Of a stretch of 64,000 nt of DNA, positions 1-12,755 are shown in pieces. How positions within the stretch are numbered: the stretch's first letter is position 1; each line of letters starts with the position of its first letter. A program made the translations under genes and the position numbers. The notes under the pieces were generated by a model that had not been told where the DNA came from, did no database searches, and saw only the letters and a program-made list of their open reading frames with translations. This DNA is from Phalacrocorax aristotelis (taxonomy: Eukaryota > Chordata > Aves > Suliformes > Phalacrocoracidae). The stretch lies in the NCBI RefSeq assembly GCF_949628215.1, contig NC_134279.1, positions 58,697,766 to 58,761,765 of the forward strand. Direction: 5' to 3'.

Positions 1-611
1 AGGATTTCAGAAAAGCCATTAATATAGATGCTCAGGCAGATACCTAGACATCTACGGCATGAAGTCAAACATAACGATTCATTAAATGTTGTTCATACTT
101 TCCCACAATTGTGTGCACTTACTGTTAGAAAGCATATCTTCCGAGTTACATTAACTACAGTAAAACAGCCTATGATTTACCAGTGCTCTGCAGTGTTCTG
201 AATATAAATATACATATACATGTGTGTATGTAGTCATACAAATATGCTTTTGAATATCTCATTAAAGAAGGATACAGCAAAACTATTTGAAATGCCATAG
301 GAAGAAGGAAAGCTTATATTTATGATTCTATGATCTCCAGATGGGTTGCACATCAGGTGCTCTATGAATTCAATAATAAATATACTCTAGAAAACATTGT
401 GAAGCAGCACTACTGAAAGATCACAGACATGAAAACTGGAATATCTGGAGGTAAACAGAAAGAACAGATGTCCCCTAAGGAACAGATGAGCAGAAACAAG
501 TAATTTTCTATATGACAGCATAAGCTGCATGGGGTCCTGCTGGTTTACACTGAAACAGGGAGACTAGGCAGGTAAATGCTTTTACCCACCTAAAGAAAAT
601 ATGACCTTTGT

Positions 612-836
612 CTATTTTATCTCATGTCTTACAAAATGGAGCAGCGTGTCCAACTGTACAGGACATACAAGGTCATGCACGACAGTGATATAAGTCATTG
701 CTGGATAACTTCTTGCCTTTTGCAAAATCTGTTCCAATGCAGATACTGGAGAGCAGCATACTACATCTAATCCCAATCTCCTGCACATTTTAATTGGTTC
801 AATGAAAAAATTAGCATTAATAAATTCTGGAGTCAT
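612..836 (-). other. Unassigned coding-like ORF, possible exon or pseudogene fragment
   Basis: A 74-codon minus-strand ORF starts with ATG directly after an in-frame TAA. Its composition looks like a folded alpha/beta domain (segments such as ALEQILQKARSYPAMTYITV) rather than random AT-rich translation. A donor-like GTAAGA follows the codons for LLHF near the end, so it could be part of an exon. I do not recognise it as FAM114A1. There is a faint resemblance in pattern to the anticodon-binding-like region of NCOA5, from memory only and not an identification. It may be a decayed retrocopy, an exon of an unknown gene, or chance. Confidence 0.2.
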
Positions 837-3800
837 TTATTTACTCTCCAAATCACTGGAACTCACTTAAATAACAATTAATTGTTCTTTTAAACTACTG
901 TAATAGATACTCCTTTCCATTTTTCTGCTCACAACTTTTTAAATGAGCCGAGGAGCTCTCTTCATTCCATTGACTTAATTTTTTTAAGGACTTGACTTGA
1001 TAACAAAATATTATTGCCTGTAATTATATAAAAAATTAACTACGAGCATTAAGCAAAAATTTCCTTAAACCGTGTGCAAAAGAGTTACGGATTTTTGGAT
1101 TAGTTTTCCAGTTTTTTTCTGTATCTAAGGATTTTTCTTTTTTTGATATATATTCTGTACTTTGATTCTCATAGTTTTGCAGACAAGCTTATACTTCCAA
1201 GAAAAGGAAGCACACAGTTCCTGTACTGATACTTACAGACTTACAAAAGGCAGCATTTTCAGGGCTGGGGTTACATGCACTAGAATGATAAGAAAGTATT
1301 TCAGGTCAGCTAGGAGTGGTTTTGCTGAACTAAGCTGTATGGCACAACTACAAAACAAGATGAGATCAGAAGACCGCAACTGAAGCAAGTCAGCACTGTT
1401 AGATAAACATACATCCACAAACACGGCAGAAGCGCATGTTGCTCTGGAAATGAAAAGGATTATTTGTAATTTCAAAAGGCACAGAAATCAGAGGTTATGG
1501 GAGACGAGCCTACATTTTAGAGATAAAGGTGTACTGGTTTGTTACACTGGGTGTGGTAATACAACTGAGCTGATACTGTAAACTTAGGAACACTTCTGAC
1601 GTTTCCATTGATTCATCTGTAACAGCAGTGTCAGAAGAGCTATGCAATGAGTATTGTTAACTGCTTACTCTTTGAAGAAAGCATTCTTTTTTTCCTGTGT
1701 TGTTGCTTGTTTTTCTTGCCTACAAGATTTATCTTTCTATTGGCTGGCCATTTCAGCAGAATATAGTTTTCATCTTGCTAGCTGGAATCTTTCATTTGAA
1801 AAGGAAGGTTTTGCAAGCAGTGGCTAAAAATGTGGCCTGCCTTTGAGTTTGCCTGATCTGCCCAAGGCCGGATCACAGCGCTCACAAATGCTTTAGTCAG
1901 AAACACCCCACTTCACTTTAGGCACTCTTATCTTCCACTTCCCAGCTTAGTAGCTTTGATTCCCCACAGAGCTGAAAGAGGCAGACAAACACCTCCGGAG
2001 GGCAGTTCAGCATGCCTGAAACCTAAACCATTCTCTGTAGGAATTGCTGTCCCTCATCAGTCTAGTAATCCCAAGCAACTGGGCTCCCTGCTCCTGTGGT
2101 ACAGATAGGGAGGATAAGTTTCAGATTTTGTCCCTGGCTACCATACAGTCTTTGTCACCTGTGCAGCACCATGAGGACACTTCTGATGAACAACAAATCA
2201 AAATTCAGTCTAGTAAGATGAATGAAGTTTCATCTGGTTCAAGTTAAAGATGAAGATTGAGGCCTTAAATTAGCATCTGACACTGACTGAGAAACTGAAG
2301 AACCTGAAGATGACTGGGGTGGATATCACTGCACTAAAAAAATGGGCCCACATTGTGCTCACTTTCAGGCTATCCTAATGGCACTCCATTTCCTTCAAGG
2401 CTTCAGAAAAATTCTCTTCCTTGTAGCTAAAACAAAAACACAGGCTAGATTCTGATAACACCTACGCTATCCAGTCTGTAAATCAGGAATAACACCAATT
2501 AAATAATCAAGATAGCAGAATGTTAATTACAAGCAATGCAGGAGAGAGATGCATTAAGCAGCCTTATAATATGAATTTCAGAGACCATGTAAATTTAATA
2601 GCTGGGTTCTATTTTTTACTACTTTTATTGTGTAAGATGTATTGACAGATGTTAGTCTTACCAATGGCACTAGAGGTAAAAGACCCCAAACTTACATGGA
2701 GGGAAGCACACGCGTACAGCATGACAGAGAACAGACTTTGCTTGGAAACGCAGCTTGCTGAGCACCATAACTTAAGCACCTTATGAATGATATAATTCAT
2801 CCATACAAAACAATATAGCATATGAAGGGCAAGGCCTGTAGGAGAAGGTAGTAACTTTCATTAAGCTAGGAGATAGCTTAGTTGGGAAAAAAAGATGACA
2901 GGCAAACTCTCAAGCATACAAGCTGTTCTTGAAAATGGACATCACAAGCTTCAAGTGCAAATGTATGAGAATACATTTTGCCTCACTTAAGCCCTTCACA
3001 CAAAAGGTTTGTGTTACAGCTCAGCTGGCCTAATGGCTTCTTGGTGCTGATATGGGAGGTTCTGCTCCTTCTATGTTCCATATTTGTCCCTACTGCTTGC
3101 CCTGGCACTTACCTCAGTGAGTTGGTTCAAGGAACTAAAGTGGCAGAAAATGGATTTTTCTTTCCTCTAGAGTTACTTATGTCAGTTTAGCTTCCTGAAC
3201 TGGATTACCAGGAGCTCAGAGGAGCATAAGTGTTGGCACAGGGGGGAAGACAAAACATGTAAGGAAAAGAGAGGTGTAGGACTGCACATTTCAGTGGCTG
3301 CTAGCCATTAGATTGGCTTAGCTGCAATAGTAACCCACTGTTAGAGCAGAGTAACACCACTGTTACTAAAACACAGGCTGTTGTAATTACTGATTTACTA
3401 AAAATTAAAATTTAAAAGAAAGAGGGTAAAATGGTGACAATAAGTACAAGTTGTTTCTCCAGATCACAGTGAGCCTACTTCTCATCTCATCATCGCAGCA
3501 ACTATTCAGTGGCTCTACCCCACTGTGGTTCCACAATGAGGAAAACCAAACTTCTTGCACCTTTTAAAAACAAAAGTAACCCTTCACCTCATTAATGAGG
3601 CAGATTCACTACCTTTCTTAGTGTGACATCTAGTGTCAGACACTAAGCATGGTTCAGGCAGTGACTGCTACTAATCCAAATGCAGTATAGATTCTGTTTT
3701 GTAGAGGAGTACATCTGCCTTGTGGCAGGGACCTTGATCCAAATGCCAAAATCTGTTCAAAGAAAACAGACATTTTCTTTAGAATACCCTAGAAAACCAT

Positions 3801-4014
3801 CGCCAGAACAATTGCTCGCTATATGTGTGCAGTTAGTTAAAGAGAGATAAGATACTAATTATATGGAAACTACCTTATTGTTAGAAACTAAAATCAGCTA
3901 TGCTAAACAAATTATAACGATGCAGTAAGAATGCTAATCAGTTTGGGATGTCTAAATCAGGGTTTGAAGGATAATGAAACTGAAATCCTTGGAACAACTA
4001 TTTCAGCTCAGTCT

Positions 4015-4233
4015 TAAAGAGAAAGGAATGTAAGGAAGACGTTTTTTACAGTAGGAATGATCATTCAGTGGAACAACCTCCCCAGGGACACGGTAGAGTC
4101 TCCATTACTGGAGGTTTCAAGATGCAACTGAATAAGGTGCTAGATAATCTCATACAGGCACCCTTTCCCACAAAAGCCTGGACTAGATGATCTTTCGAGG
4201 TCCCTTCCTACCTGGGCCTTTCCATGATACTAT
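4015..4233 (+). mobile_element. CR1 LINE 3' fragment
   Basis: The stretch has the typical order of an avian CR1 3' end: a tract around GGAACAACCTCCCCAGGGA, then a GGAGGTTTCAAGATGCAACT-type segment, then GACTAGATGATCTTT, GGTCCCTTCC and a degenerate end resembling the family's ATTCTATG-type tail (CCATGATACTAT). It is a 5'-truncated, noncoding copy of the kind that makes up most avian CR1 elements. It may extend left to about 3,960, where AAACTGAAAT and CTCAGTCTTAAAGAGAAA also look CR1-like. Divergence suggests an old insertion. It sits in presumed FAM114A1 intron sequence, in the opposite orientation to the gene. Confidence 0.8.
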
Positions 4234-7200
4234 TTGTTAAAAGCTGAATATTCTTGGTTGGGCCTTTCAGATGTTATCTAGTCCACTTCGAACTGTTTCT
4301 GTTATTTTTAGAGAGCACAATTTTGAAGAAAAATATAAGGAATAGTAAGTATTTGTCAAACTTAACCGGACAAGCTGCTGTGTCATACAAAGGTATGACA
4401 GAGCAACAGAAAAGTCACATACCAAAGGTGTTGCTGATAAGCCCAATTCCAAGAAAGCAGCTTTACTTATACCATTTGCTACACTGAAGGAATAAGCAAC
4501 ATTAAAACAGACTGGATCATGGCAAACCTGTTTTCTGATGTAGAACAGGAGATGAAGTTTTAGTTGAATTGCTCAGATATTATATAGAGTAACTTGAAGG
4601 GGAATAATAAATATTTAATAGAAAGAAGAAAGCTTATAGAAATTCCCAATAGCTTTATTTTTTCCCCCTGTCTCTTGCTAGGAATTATCACACTGAAGCA
4701 AATACATGGTATATGCAGTCCCACAACCTGTCTATGGCACTGACAGGTGGGAAATACTTCACAGGATCAAGCATGAATTTCCATACAAACAATGAGGAAA
4801 TAAGCCATCTGTATCAGGAATAGAAACCATTATCTGCTGCATTGATTTCCTGGAACAAATCTAAGATTATCTCTGTGGTCTTCCAACTTACCTTGGGTTC
4901 CATGAACATGGAAGAGTACGTATGATTTCTGCTTAATTCAAAGTCTATTTTATTTAATAAATTCACAGAGAAAAGTTAGATCCAAAATTATTAGATAGTG
5001 ATAAGGGAATTCAACCCTACCCTGACCCCAGGGTCATGAAGTCTAAGTTGTAGATCCCAGGAAATGGAAAGAGAAAACAGGGGAAGTGCTGCTTTACATA
5101 TATCTGGTTTTAGGCTCTTTTCCAGCTGCTCTTGGTCACTGCCATAAACTAAATAGTAGATGGGCCTTCAGTGTGACATAGTGTGACCATTCTCATGGAA
5201 TATTAAAATTATTTTAAAATTTTCTTTTTCCTTTATTGCATGTGGATGCTCCTTTGCCTAGGCAACTTGACCTGTTCCAACTGTGCTCATTTTTAAATAA
5301 TGATAATTCTAAAAATACATATATACATGGTGGTGCCTATGTGTGTGTATATACATATGTATGTGATGATATGCCTATTCAAAATAGACAACATCACACA
5401 ACTTTATCAAGTCAGGCTGCCTAGACAACAAACTTTTTTGCATATTTACACTCTGTGAAGATAGTTATGATGCTATACAGTCAGATGTTACGTTAAGAAG
5501 CCAGTATCAATTAGGCATGGATTTTAATACATATGAACAAAAATGTTATATGACCTATTTAAAAATTATATCACATAATTAAAAATTCCATGGAAATCCA
5601 CAGAGACACGACGCTGGCAGCAGGTTTCACAGACAAAAGCAACAAACAGCTGTAAAAAGATATGTCTTGTTTACTTATTAGACAGTAAGAAGGGATACAG
5701 CACATGTTCTTGTTTGTCTCCCAAACTTTTTGCAACAGCATTCATTGTTTTCAGGCAAGCTCACATCAGTTGGGCAAGAAAATACCTAAGCCATACTGCC
5801 CCACAGAAAATGCATATGCTTGGTGACGCTAAACTGATTGCTCAGCGAGGCTGAGACTTCTAAGCAACAGAAGACTGTAGGTGCGATTGCCACTGCAAGC
5901 CTGCAAGAACTGTAACTGCTTGATAACAAATACTCTTATTACTCACAAACAACATTAGAATGTCCATTTGATAGAGTACTATTTATTGCAAAAGCTAAAC
6001 AGAATATAACTATGGCTATCTCACAGCAAAAACTGAATAACCTGAAAGAGCTCTGTTCCAAAAAAACGCACTGTGCAACTATAAAAATGAACTGAAGAAT
6101 TCATCAGCATTACAATTCCAACTGATCAACAGTAAAATTACCTTTATGCACATAAATTTTCTTCTTTAGTTATTTACACTAAGCAAAATTCTTTCAGAAT
6201 GGTGTTGTTATGATGGTCTGAGAATGTAAAACAGGTAAGGCTCATGGAAGTCTGTGAAAGTAGTACTCTTTATTAGACCTACTAATAGTGTTGAGCAAAA
6301 AATGGGTAAAATTTTCACACAGAGGCTCATCAAGTCTGAAAGAGAAGCACTAACTTTAAGGTTAAATAGAAATTGAGACCACTTTTGCAGTTCCACAGTG
6401 AGTTAAGCTACCCTTGGATCCATCGGCATGTTCCGTTTTCCCATCGTTCCCCAGCATTTGGGTGATCAAGTGGTGAGCCAGATTAGGGAATTTACAAACT
6501 GATCTAGCTGAAGATCCAGCTCTTACTTCATTTGTACTTTTCAAAATCAGTCCCATAAACCAGCTCCCCACACCGCTACATGAAGGCTACCATTAGCATA
6601 AGAGAAGGAAGAAATATATTGCTGGGCCAGGGCAGGCCTGCTCCTTTCAGCAGCAACCTTCACTTATGCCAATTTCAAGACATTTTAGAAACCCATTCTG
6701 AGCTTAAATACATTAATCAGTCAGACTATCCGAAAGAAAAGGTAGTTACAAACTTTTGAGTGCGGGTGCTACTGAAAAAAGAGAGGATAGGGAAGTTTCC
6801 TCCTTTTCTGAAAAATAGAAATAATTTATTGCCCGTGGAAAAAAGGAGGATAAGGGGGAGAATTATTTAGCCTTCTATGGGATCATAAACCCAAAAACTC
6901 TGTTGAATCCATTATTTTTAGTAACTAGCAATTAATTTTAATTCTTAGGTTCATTTTTTGAAGGTGTTTGGTGGATCCTTTTATAAGAACTGATTAGTTA
7001 ACAACTTAGTGGCTGTTTTGTGAGAAATTATTTCCCACCAATAACTAGGTGTTTGCGTGCTTCACTTATTGTCTCTGAGTTTTTGATGTGAAATGATTAA
7101 GTTTTACCTAAAGCCTTCACAAGGACATTTTGTACTGACATACTATCAGAAATCAGAGTACAGGGAGAGGGAGTACAGGGGCCATGTTTCAAGAAGTCTG

Positions 7201-7647
7201 GTGTGATAGCTTAACAGTTTTGCTGGGTGTCAGTGAAAGCTGGAATGACTTACAAGAAGTGAATTCATATTGTATAGATAGAAGTCATGGTGTATAAACC
7301 ACAAACACGCATGTCTATGAATCTGTGTTGGCATGCTTTGACTTCAAAAACCATAAACCTTTGGCTGTTAGTATTAGATGCTGTGTCCTTCCCGTGAAGA
7401 AGCCACAATGAGGTAACTCACTAACTTTACAAACAAGCCTAGTACCTTGTCCATAATCTCACACGAATAAATATTTATACGCTTTGACAGTTTAGCAAGG
7501 TCCTTCTTCCTATTAAAAAAAAAATCATGCTTGCCAAGCATAGCAGGATGAAACTGTCTATGAACCTTTGAAATACAACATTAATGCATCTAATGACACA
7601 TTAAAATTACGATTTATTTCCACGTACTTTACTGATTGAACACTTAC

Positions 7648-7735
7648 CGACTGTGGCGGAAGCTGATGACAGGAGAGACTTCCCCCAAGTACCCCAAGCT
7701 CCCCATCTACTTGCTTTAGATGAGGAGTCTGTGGC
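7648..7735 (-). CDS. FAM114A1: FAM114A1 coding exon 3 (second coding exon)
   Basis: This 88-base exon reads ATDSSSKASRWGAWGTWGKS and then [10 protein letters not shown]. It carries the tryptophan/glycine-rich block that is strongly conserved at this point in FAM114A1 (mammalian form [20 protein letters not shown]). It is bounded on the minus strand by an acceptor (TTCTTATAG before 7,735) and a strong donor (GTAAGTG from 7,647). It joins the preceding exon in phase 0 and ends after the first base of a glycine codon. The frame, splice sites and homology agree, so the call is firm although the exon is short. Confidence 0.9.
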
Positions 7736-9867
7736 CTATAAGAACAAAAGTATTACTTCACTGTCTAAAATTTATGTTATCCAAAGGCAAGATGAAACAC
7801 AAAGAACTTGTCAGGCAACAAAGTCCAGCATGTAATAAATGATGATATGAGTAAAAATGGTTGTGCCACTACTTAAAGGGTATACGACCTGAAAATCGGC
7901 ACTTTGTAACATAACTCTTGGCTTCCCATCAAGGTGATGCCTTCAGAAGAATGATTTTCAAGAGGTAGAACATACAGAGAAATAGCCCAGAATGATGACT
8001 GACAGAAGCTTTGCCAGCAGCTCCTCTGGCAGATGCATAAGCTCTTGTGCAAAGTAGTCCTCACATGAAAGGCAGCACTGCAGGGTTCTTGCTGTTCTCA
8101 CCTCACACTTTCTTCCCCCAGGATGAAACCAAGGTCATCAACCTCACTCTATGCCTGTGAAATTGATCATTTGGCTGTTTCAATACCAAGTCAGATAGGC
8201 TAATTTGAACAGCCTTCTGTAGTGGGTTAAACTAACCTTGCAGGCTTTAACAATAAAAAGGCACCATAATGGGTTCTGCAGGCTCTACTCACAGTGCTAA
8301 CTTTAGCTGAAGAATTGTAACATCTGATTGGGAAGGTGCTAATACCAGCACACACATCTGTGCAGTGAACAGGCGACCACAACTTCAATGTGAAACAAGA
8401 GTCTCCATATGGAGAATTAGTTAAGAATTTGGTGTCATACTAAACTGAAGTTTATTTCACATATAGTAACCCTGGGCAGAATGCCCTTCTCTAGCTTTAT
8501 TATAATGACTGATTTATACTGCCTTTATGTTCACAGTTTGGTCACTAAGGCCGATCTTTAAAGGTCTTTTCATTCCTAGAAGTGCAACAGATTCTTAATG
8601 GGATCCTAAATGTTTACAGCCAGTGGTAGGTTGGGTATTATGTGGAGTTCAAGCTTCTGTGCACAAGAAAGCAGAATGGGAAGCTTAGTTCAGGTCACCT
8701 ATTCCTGAAAGTGCCTAAAACTCCAGAGATATCTTTACACGTGTCCTAATATTTCTTCAGGCACTCGATTCTATAAAGCCATACAAGTTTATTGGGCTAT
8801 TGTTAGGGAGAGGCAGGAACCCATCTCCTTCCTGAATTCCACCACGAGCCAGAGTTAAGGACTTCTCTGCCTGAATCTCCTCAGAGGTATAACCCAGTAG
8901 ATATGCACAGGGAACTCTTAATGACTGAATTCAATAAAAACACAGCCAGAGGAGGTGCTGCCCACTTTTTACATTACTGTGTGGTACTAAGCGACTATCA
9001 GTATTCCACATTTAAATCATATTAATAAACTGTTGTCTCAAGAAAGTCTCCAGTCTACACAATCAACTCAAAACAAAAAGCTGAAGTATCCCAAGACAGC
9101 TCTGCGCTGTGCAGTGTACAGATCCCATCACCTCTCCTGGATAGGTCCCTCTCACTTGTGGAGGGATGAAAACCGTGTGTTTTAACCTTTTCCAGTTTGT
9201 GGATGCCTAAAAATTTTTCAGTGGACATGAGAACATCTTCAGCTGTGTCACGTGTATTCCATTTGGATGTTGAGTAGACCGTAAAAAAGCCTCATTTTTC
9301 TTATTTTCTTTTATTAACTTATTGCAGTTACTCACAGGACTCCCAAAAGTCTGTGGATCACAAATCAAACACTACCGGCCTACAACAAATCAAAAACTCC
9401 CAACTGTTTCAGAGTCTTGCGAACCAAACACTGTTTTTGTAAATTCAATTACTTCAAAACTAGCAAGTACAAGATTCAGTGCTGCATATGCAGCTTCAAT
9501 TCTGCCCTCTTCTAGTTTATTCTGTGAACTGAATGAAGCAGATTTGCACAGAAAGCCAGATAACAAAATCACAGGAGTATTATATCTATATAAAATGGAG
9601 TAGATTCTTAATAAGATTTAGGCTCTGGTATAGTTTTACTGCAACCAGGCTAGAAAGACCAAATTAATATCATATTGGCAAAGAGAAGTTCAGCTGTTCC
9701 TAGTTTCCAGAAGCTTGGTGTTGCAATTGAACTTATTTTATTCCCACGCAGGTTCTCTGTATATAACTCCCTAGGCTTTTGTGAAAAACAGTATGTACAT
9801 TGTACAAAATTCTGTCCTTACAAAGCAGGGACAGGAAGGCTTTTATGGAAAAGAAAGGATTACTTAC
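7736..9867 (-). other. FAM114A1: FAM114A1 intron 2
   Basis: This is about 2.1 kb between the two coding exons, starting with the donor GTAAGTAAT (minus strand, from 9,867) and ending with the acceptor at 7,736. It is AT-rich. I see no further exon, RNA gene or recognisable repeat in it. Small ORFs on both strands look incidental. Confidence 0.75.
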
Positions 9868-10217
9868 TGGACTGCTTTGTTCATGCAGTGTTTCTTCGGA
9901 TTCAGGTTCCGCATCAAGGCTTACAGTTTCATTGCACTCAGTGGGCACGTCTTCAGTCACCTCTCCACTGGAAGTCAGACTTTCAATTACTTTTTCAGTC
10001 AAAGGGGTTTTGTTAATAAATATGTCTCCTTCCTGTCCATTACTGGCATTCTGAGTGGCCTGTCCATGTTCATCATGTGAAGACTCATGCAAGATCTCAG
10101 CTTCCACGAGGTGTGGTACTGACTCCTGAGGCAATACCTCATTGCTGGGAATTTCCATTACTTCAGGTTTTTCTTCAGATGGGATGCCATCATGTATGTC
10201 TTCAGACATTTTCAGTT
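9868..10217 (-). CDS. FAM114A1: FAM114A1 exon 2, with the start codon
   Basis: The ATG is at 10,209 on the minus strand. The exon encodes the first 114 residues, an acidic Glu/Ser-rich region beginning MSEDIHDGIPSEEKPEVMEI and including GEVTEDVPTECNETVSLDAE. This matches the N-terminus of FAM114A1 (NOXP20), for example the conserved block around [20 protein letters not shown] in mammals. The acceptor TTCTATATTCAG lies just before 10,217, leaving eight noncoding bases. The donor follows the codon for P114 (GTAAGTAA). The ORF continues into the intron to 9,733, but that extension is not homologous. FAM114A1 is a cytoplasmic or Golgi-associated protein of about 560 residues, linked to neuronal development and to Rab2 binding. 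Only its N-terminus is in this window. Confidence 0.9.
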
Positions 10218-12755
10218 CTGAATATAGAAAATAAATTAAGGCTTGTAGGTTCCATAAATATTTGAATTACTATAAAATAGGCAGAATTTACCATAAGTTA
10301 TTGCTGAAAAACAACACAGCCTTGATGTAAGGCATCCTGAAGCATGGAGCCCTGTGGCACATGCATCATGCCGGCATTGATATCACGATGATGCTGTGAA
10401 TACTCTATTCTCCTTGCAGGATATCACTCAAGTACAAAGAGCAGTGCTACTATTTTCCAAAATATGGTTTGGTGAGGGAGAAAGGGTGTTCATTTGTCTG
10501 GAGAAGTCAAATATAAGAACTTCCACATGGTTAATTCCTCTGTTCCCTATTAGATGTGTATGAGTGACCATTGGAGAACAGGATAATCTGAGCTGCAACG
10601 GCCAAGCAGCTCTTGCTCTCCTCATCATGTCCATGTACACAGATTCCTACAGCCTGCTCACTGATGGAGAGGAGGATGACAAACACAGTGTGACTAGAAC
10701 TGTGGTGATATTTATGTTTTGGAAAAGGAGCATAATTAGAGAACATAACAGAGCACGGTCCCTCCAGCCATTTCATAGAGAGGAAAGATTCACTGCTAAC
10801 GCCTTTTCTGCATCACTTGTCCCAGGGGCTTACTGTTGGGGAGTGCAACACTTCTCACCTGCTCCTAAAAGTCCAGACATCAGTTCTGGAATTAAGCTGT
10901 GTGATTAGATTTCAATTCTGGAGCCAAGATAATCTTGCATGAGGTACAGTTATTGATTTTTTTTTCCCTTTGGTAGGTTACGAATGCATTTTCTCCTATT
11001 TACTCCTTACCTTCCAATGCAACTTTCTTTTTCTAAGTATTTTCCACCACTGCACAGCCATCAGGCTGAGGATCCAGGAAGAGAAAGAATGGCCATTTTG
11101 TGAGCTCTGCAGCTGATTAAGGAGTGGCACTGGCAGAGTCCAAAAGGACTACTGTACAGTGATTGATACCATTTACTTGTTGGCAATAACAGTATGCCTG
11201 GCACTCTACTCAGAAGACAACCCTTGACAGAGAGTTGTAATTGCAAGTTCTTGACTATATACAGTTACACAGCATAAATTAAACTCACAGAACCCTCTCA
11301 GTAGATGCCATCTTTTCACTGACTCCCATATTGATTAAACATGGTTTGAAGCTTTGTACCTGTTAGGAAAGATCGAGGTTCTAAAAGAGACCAAACAATG
11401 GGGTGGGGGGGAAAAAGCAAAAAGCAATGTAACTGGGATTTAGAAGAAGTTTGCTTACAAAACATGTACTTAAATTATCATACTTTATTAAAGTCTATAG
11501 AATTGTGTATGTTTCTGGCTTTAACAGCCTGTTTATCTCACTTGAATACAGGTCAGCTGTTTGAACAGTCCAAAGAATAGCATTTGGGATCAGTGAACAA
11601 GAAACATAAATAAACAAATAAGCGCTTGGTACCACTTATATTACTTTACCTTACACTATAACTTAATTATCTTTAGAAAACATGCCTTTACCAGTCAGAA
11701 TCTTTACATCTGCCACAAGTGTTTGCAGTTTTCCATTACAAATATAGCAAATACTACAAAATGCTTCAGTGTAGGGAAATACTGCCATTGTTTTAACAGT
11801 ACTCGCTGTGTGATGGCCAACATCACCTGAAGAAAATTTTTGTATTTGTAAACCAAATTCCACCATCAGAGATGAGGATCCTCTATGAAAAACCTGTAAA
11901 ATCTGTATATGGGTGCATCATAATTTTGCATGGGGATTAGATCTGAGTAAGAAAATGCCCAACACCAATTTGTAAAGGGTCACATATAGACATGCACATG
12001 AATTTTTGCAGGACTGGGTCATCTTTGGGGCCACTTGGGCCAAGGTCCCTGCAGTTGTCTGCTAAACCTTCCTTACGAGAGCAAAGCACCTAACAGCAAA
12101 CTATCACAGATGTCAGAAACCCCGAGCTGCGCTTGACCCTGGAGTAAGGCGTCATTCATGCCGTCATCCGTGAGGCTATACTGATCTAAACCAACTCGGA
12201 CAACTCCGCCCAAAAGGAATTAAGGGAATGAACTGATAGTTCATGAAGGCGACGCCAGCGCCAGCTCGGGAACGGGGGCCGGGCAAGGCCCGCGCCCGCA
12301 GCACTCAGCCGCCCTGAGGCGGGCAGCGGACGGCGGGACCGGCCGCCCCTCAGGCGGCACCTGCCGGCCCGTCGCCTGAGGAGTTCAATCTCGCCTCGAC
12401 AGCACAGCACAGCCCAGCCCAGCCGCCGACAGGCGCCCTCCGAGGCGGATCAACGCCTCCGTGAGGGATAACTTTTTTGACCGGCGGCATCGCGCTCCCC
12501 TTTCGCTCAACGCCCGCTCTCGCTTCCCCCTCCGCGGGAGGCGGCGAGTACGACCAACTGAGGTGGCGCCTCCGCGGACGCCCCCCGCCCGAGACGCATC
12601 AGGACCAGGCGAAGCGCCGCTCCCTCAAACCCGCAGCAGCCACAGCTTCCCCTTTTTTTTTTTTATTTTCGAAATCCCCTCTGGGGCAAAGTTATTAGTG
12701 AGGAGCCCGCAATTTCAAACCCGTGAGAGAAAGAAGAAATCGCTGTGCTCCTTAC
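10218..12755 (-). other. FAM114A1: FAM114A1 intron 1
   Basis: This intron separates the probable 5' UTR exon in the CpG island from the ATG exon. Its right end is a donor of the form GCG|GTAAGG (minus strand, donor GT at 12,755-12,754) and its left end is the acceptor at 10,218. Beyond the CpG-rich edge above about 12,180 the sequence is ordinary and AT-rich. ORFs near 10,430-10,910 have no recognisable homology. The intron rests on the exon 1 assignment. Confidence 0.5.

Larger units (their letters stand above)
1..7647 (-). other. FAM114A1: FAM114A1 intron 3 (partial, runs off the left edge)
   Basis: This AT-rich stretch lies downstream, on the minus strand, of the last FAM114A1 exon I can identify. 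I looked for the next conserved exon, which in mammals begins with a glycine-histidine-glycine-leucine stretch followed by a lysine/glutamate-rich segment, and did not find it. It probably lies beyond position 1. The stretch contains a CR1 tail near 4.0-4.2 kb and an unassigned ORF at 612-836, both listed separately. Several isolated splice-donor-like sites occur on the minus strand (for example near 3,104 and 4,891), but none is attached to recognisable coding sequence. Intron status is inferred from gene order. Confidence 0.6.

Noticed and set aside
290-340. Possible CR1 end (TATGATTCTATGATC)
   Set aside because: Only the short 8-base-like tail motif is present. The preceding sequence does not match CR1, so it may be chance.
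5336-5372. GT/AT-rich stretch GTGTGTGTATATACATATGTATGTG
   Set aside because: A short degenerate microsatellite without further structure.
9733-9867. FAM114A1 exon extended to the ORF end (158 codons)
   Set aside because: A consensus donor at 9,867 and the match of the next exon to the conserved WG-rich block show that splicing occurs there. The extra residues have no homology.
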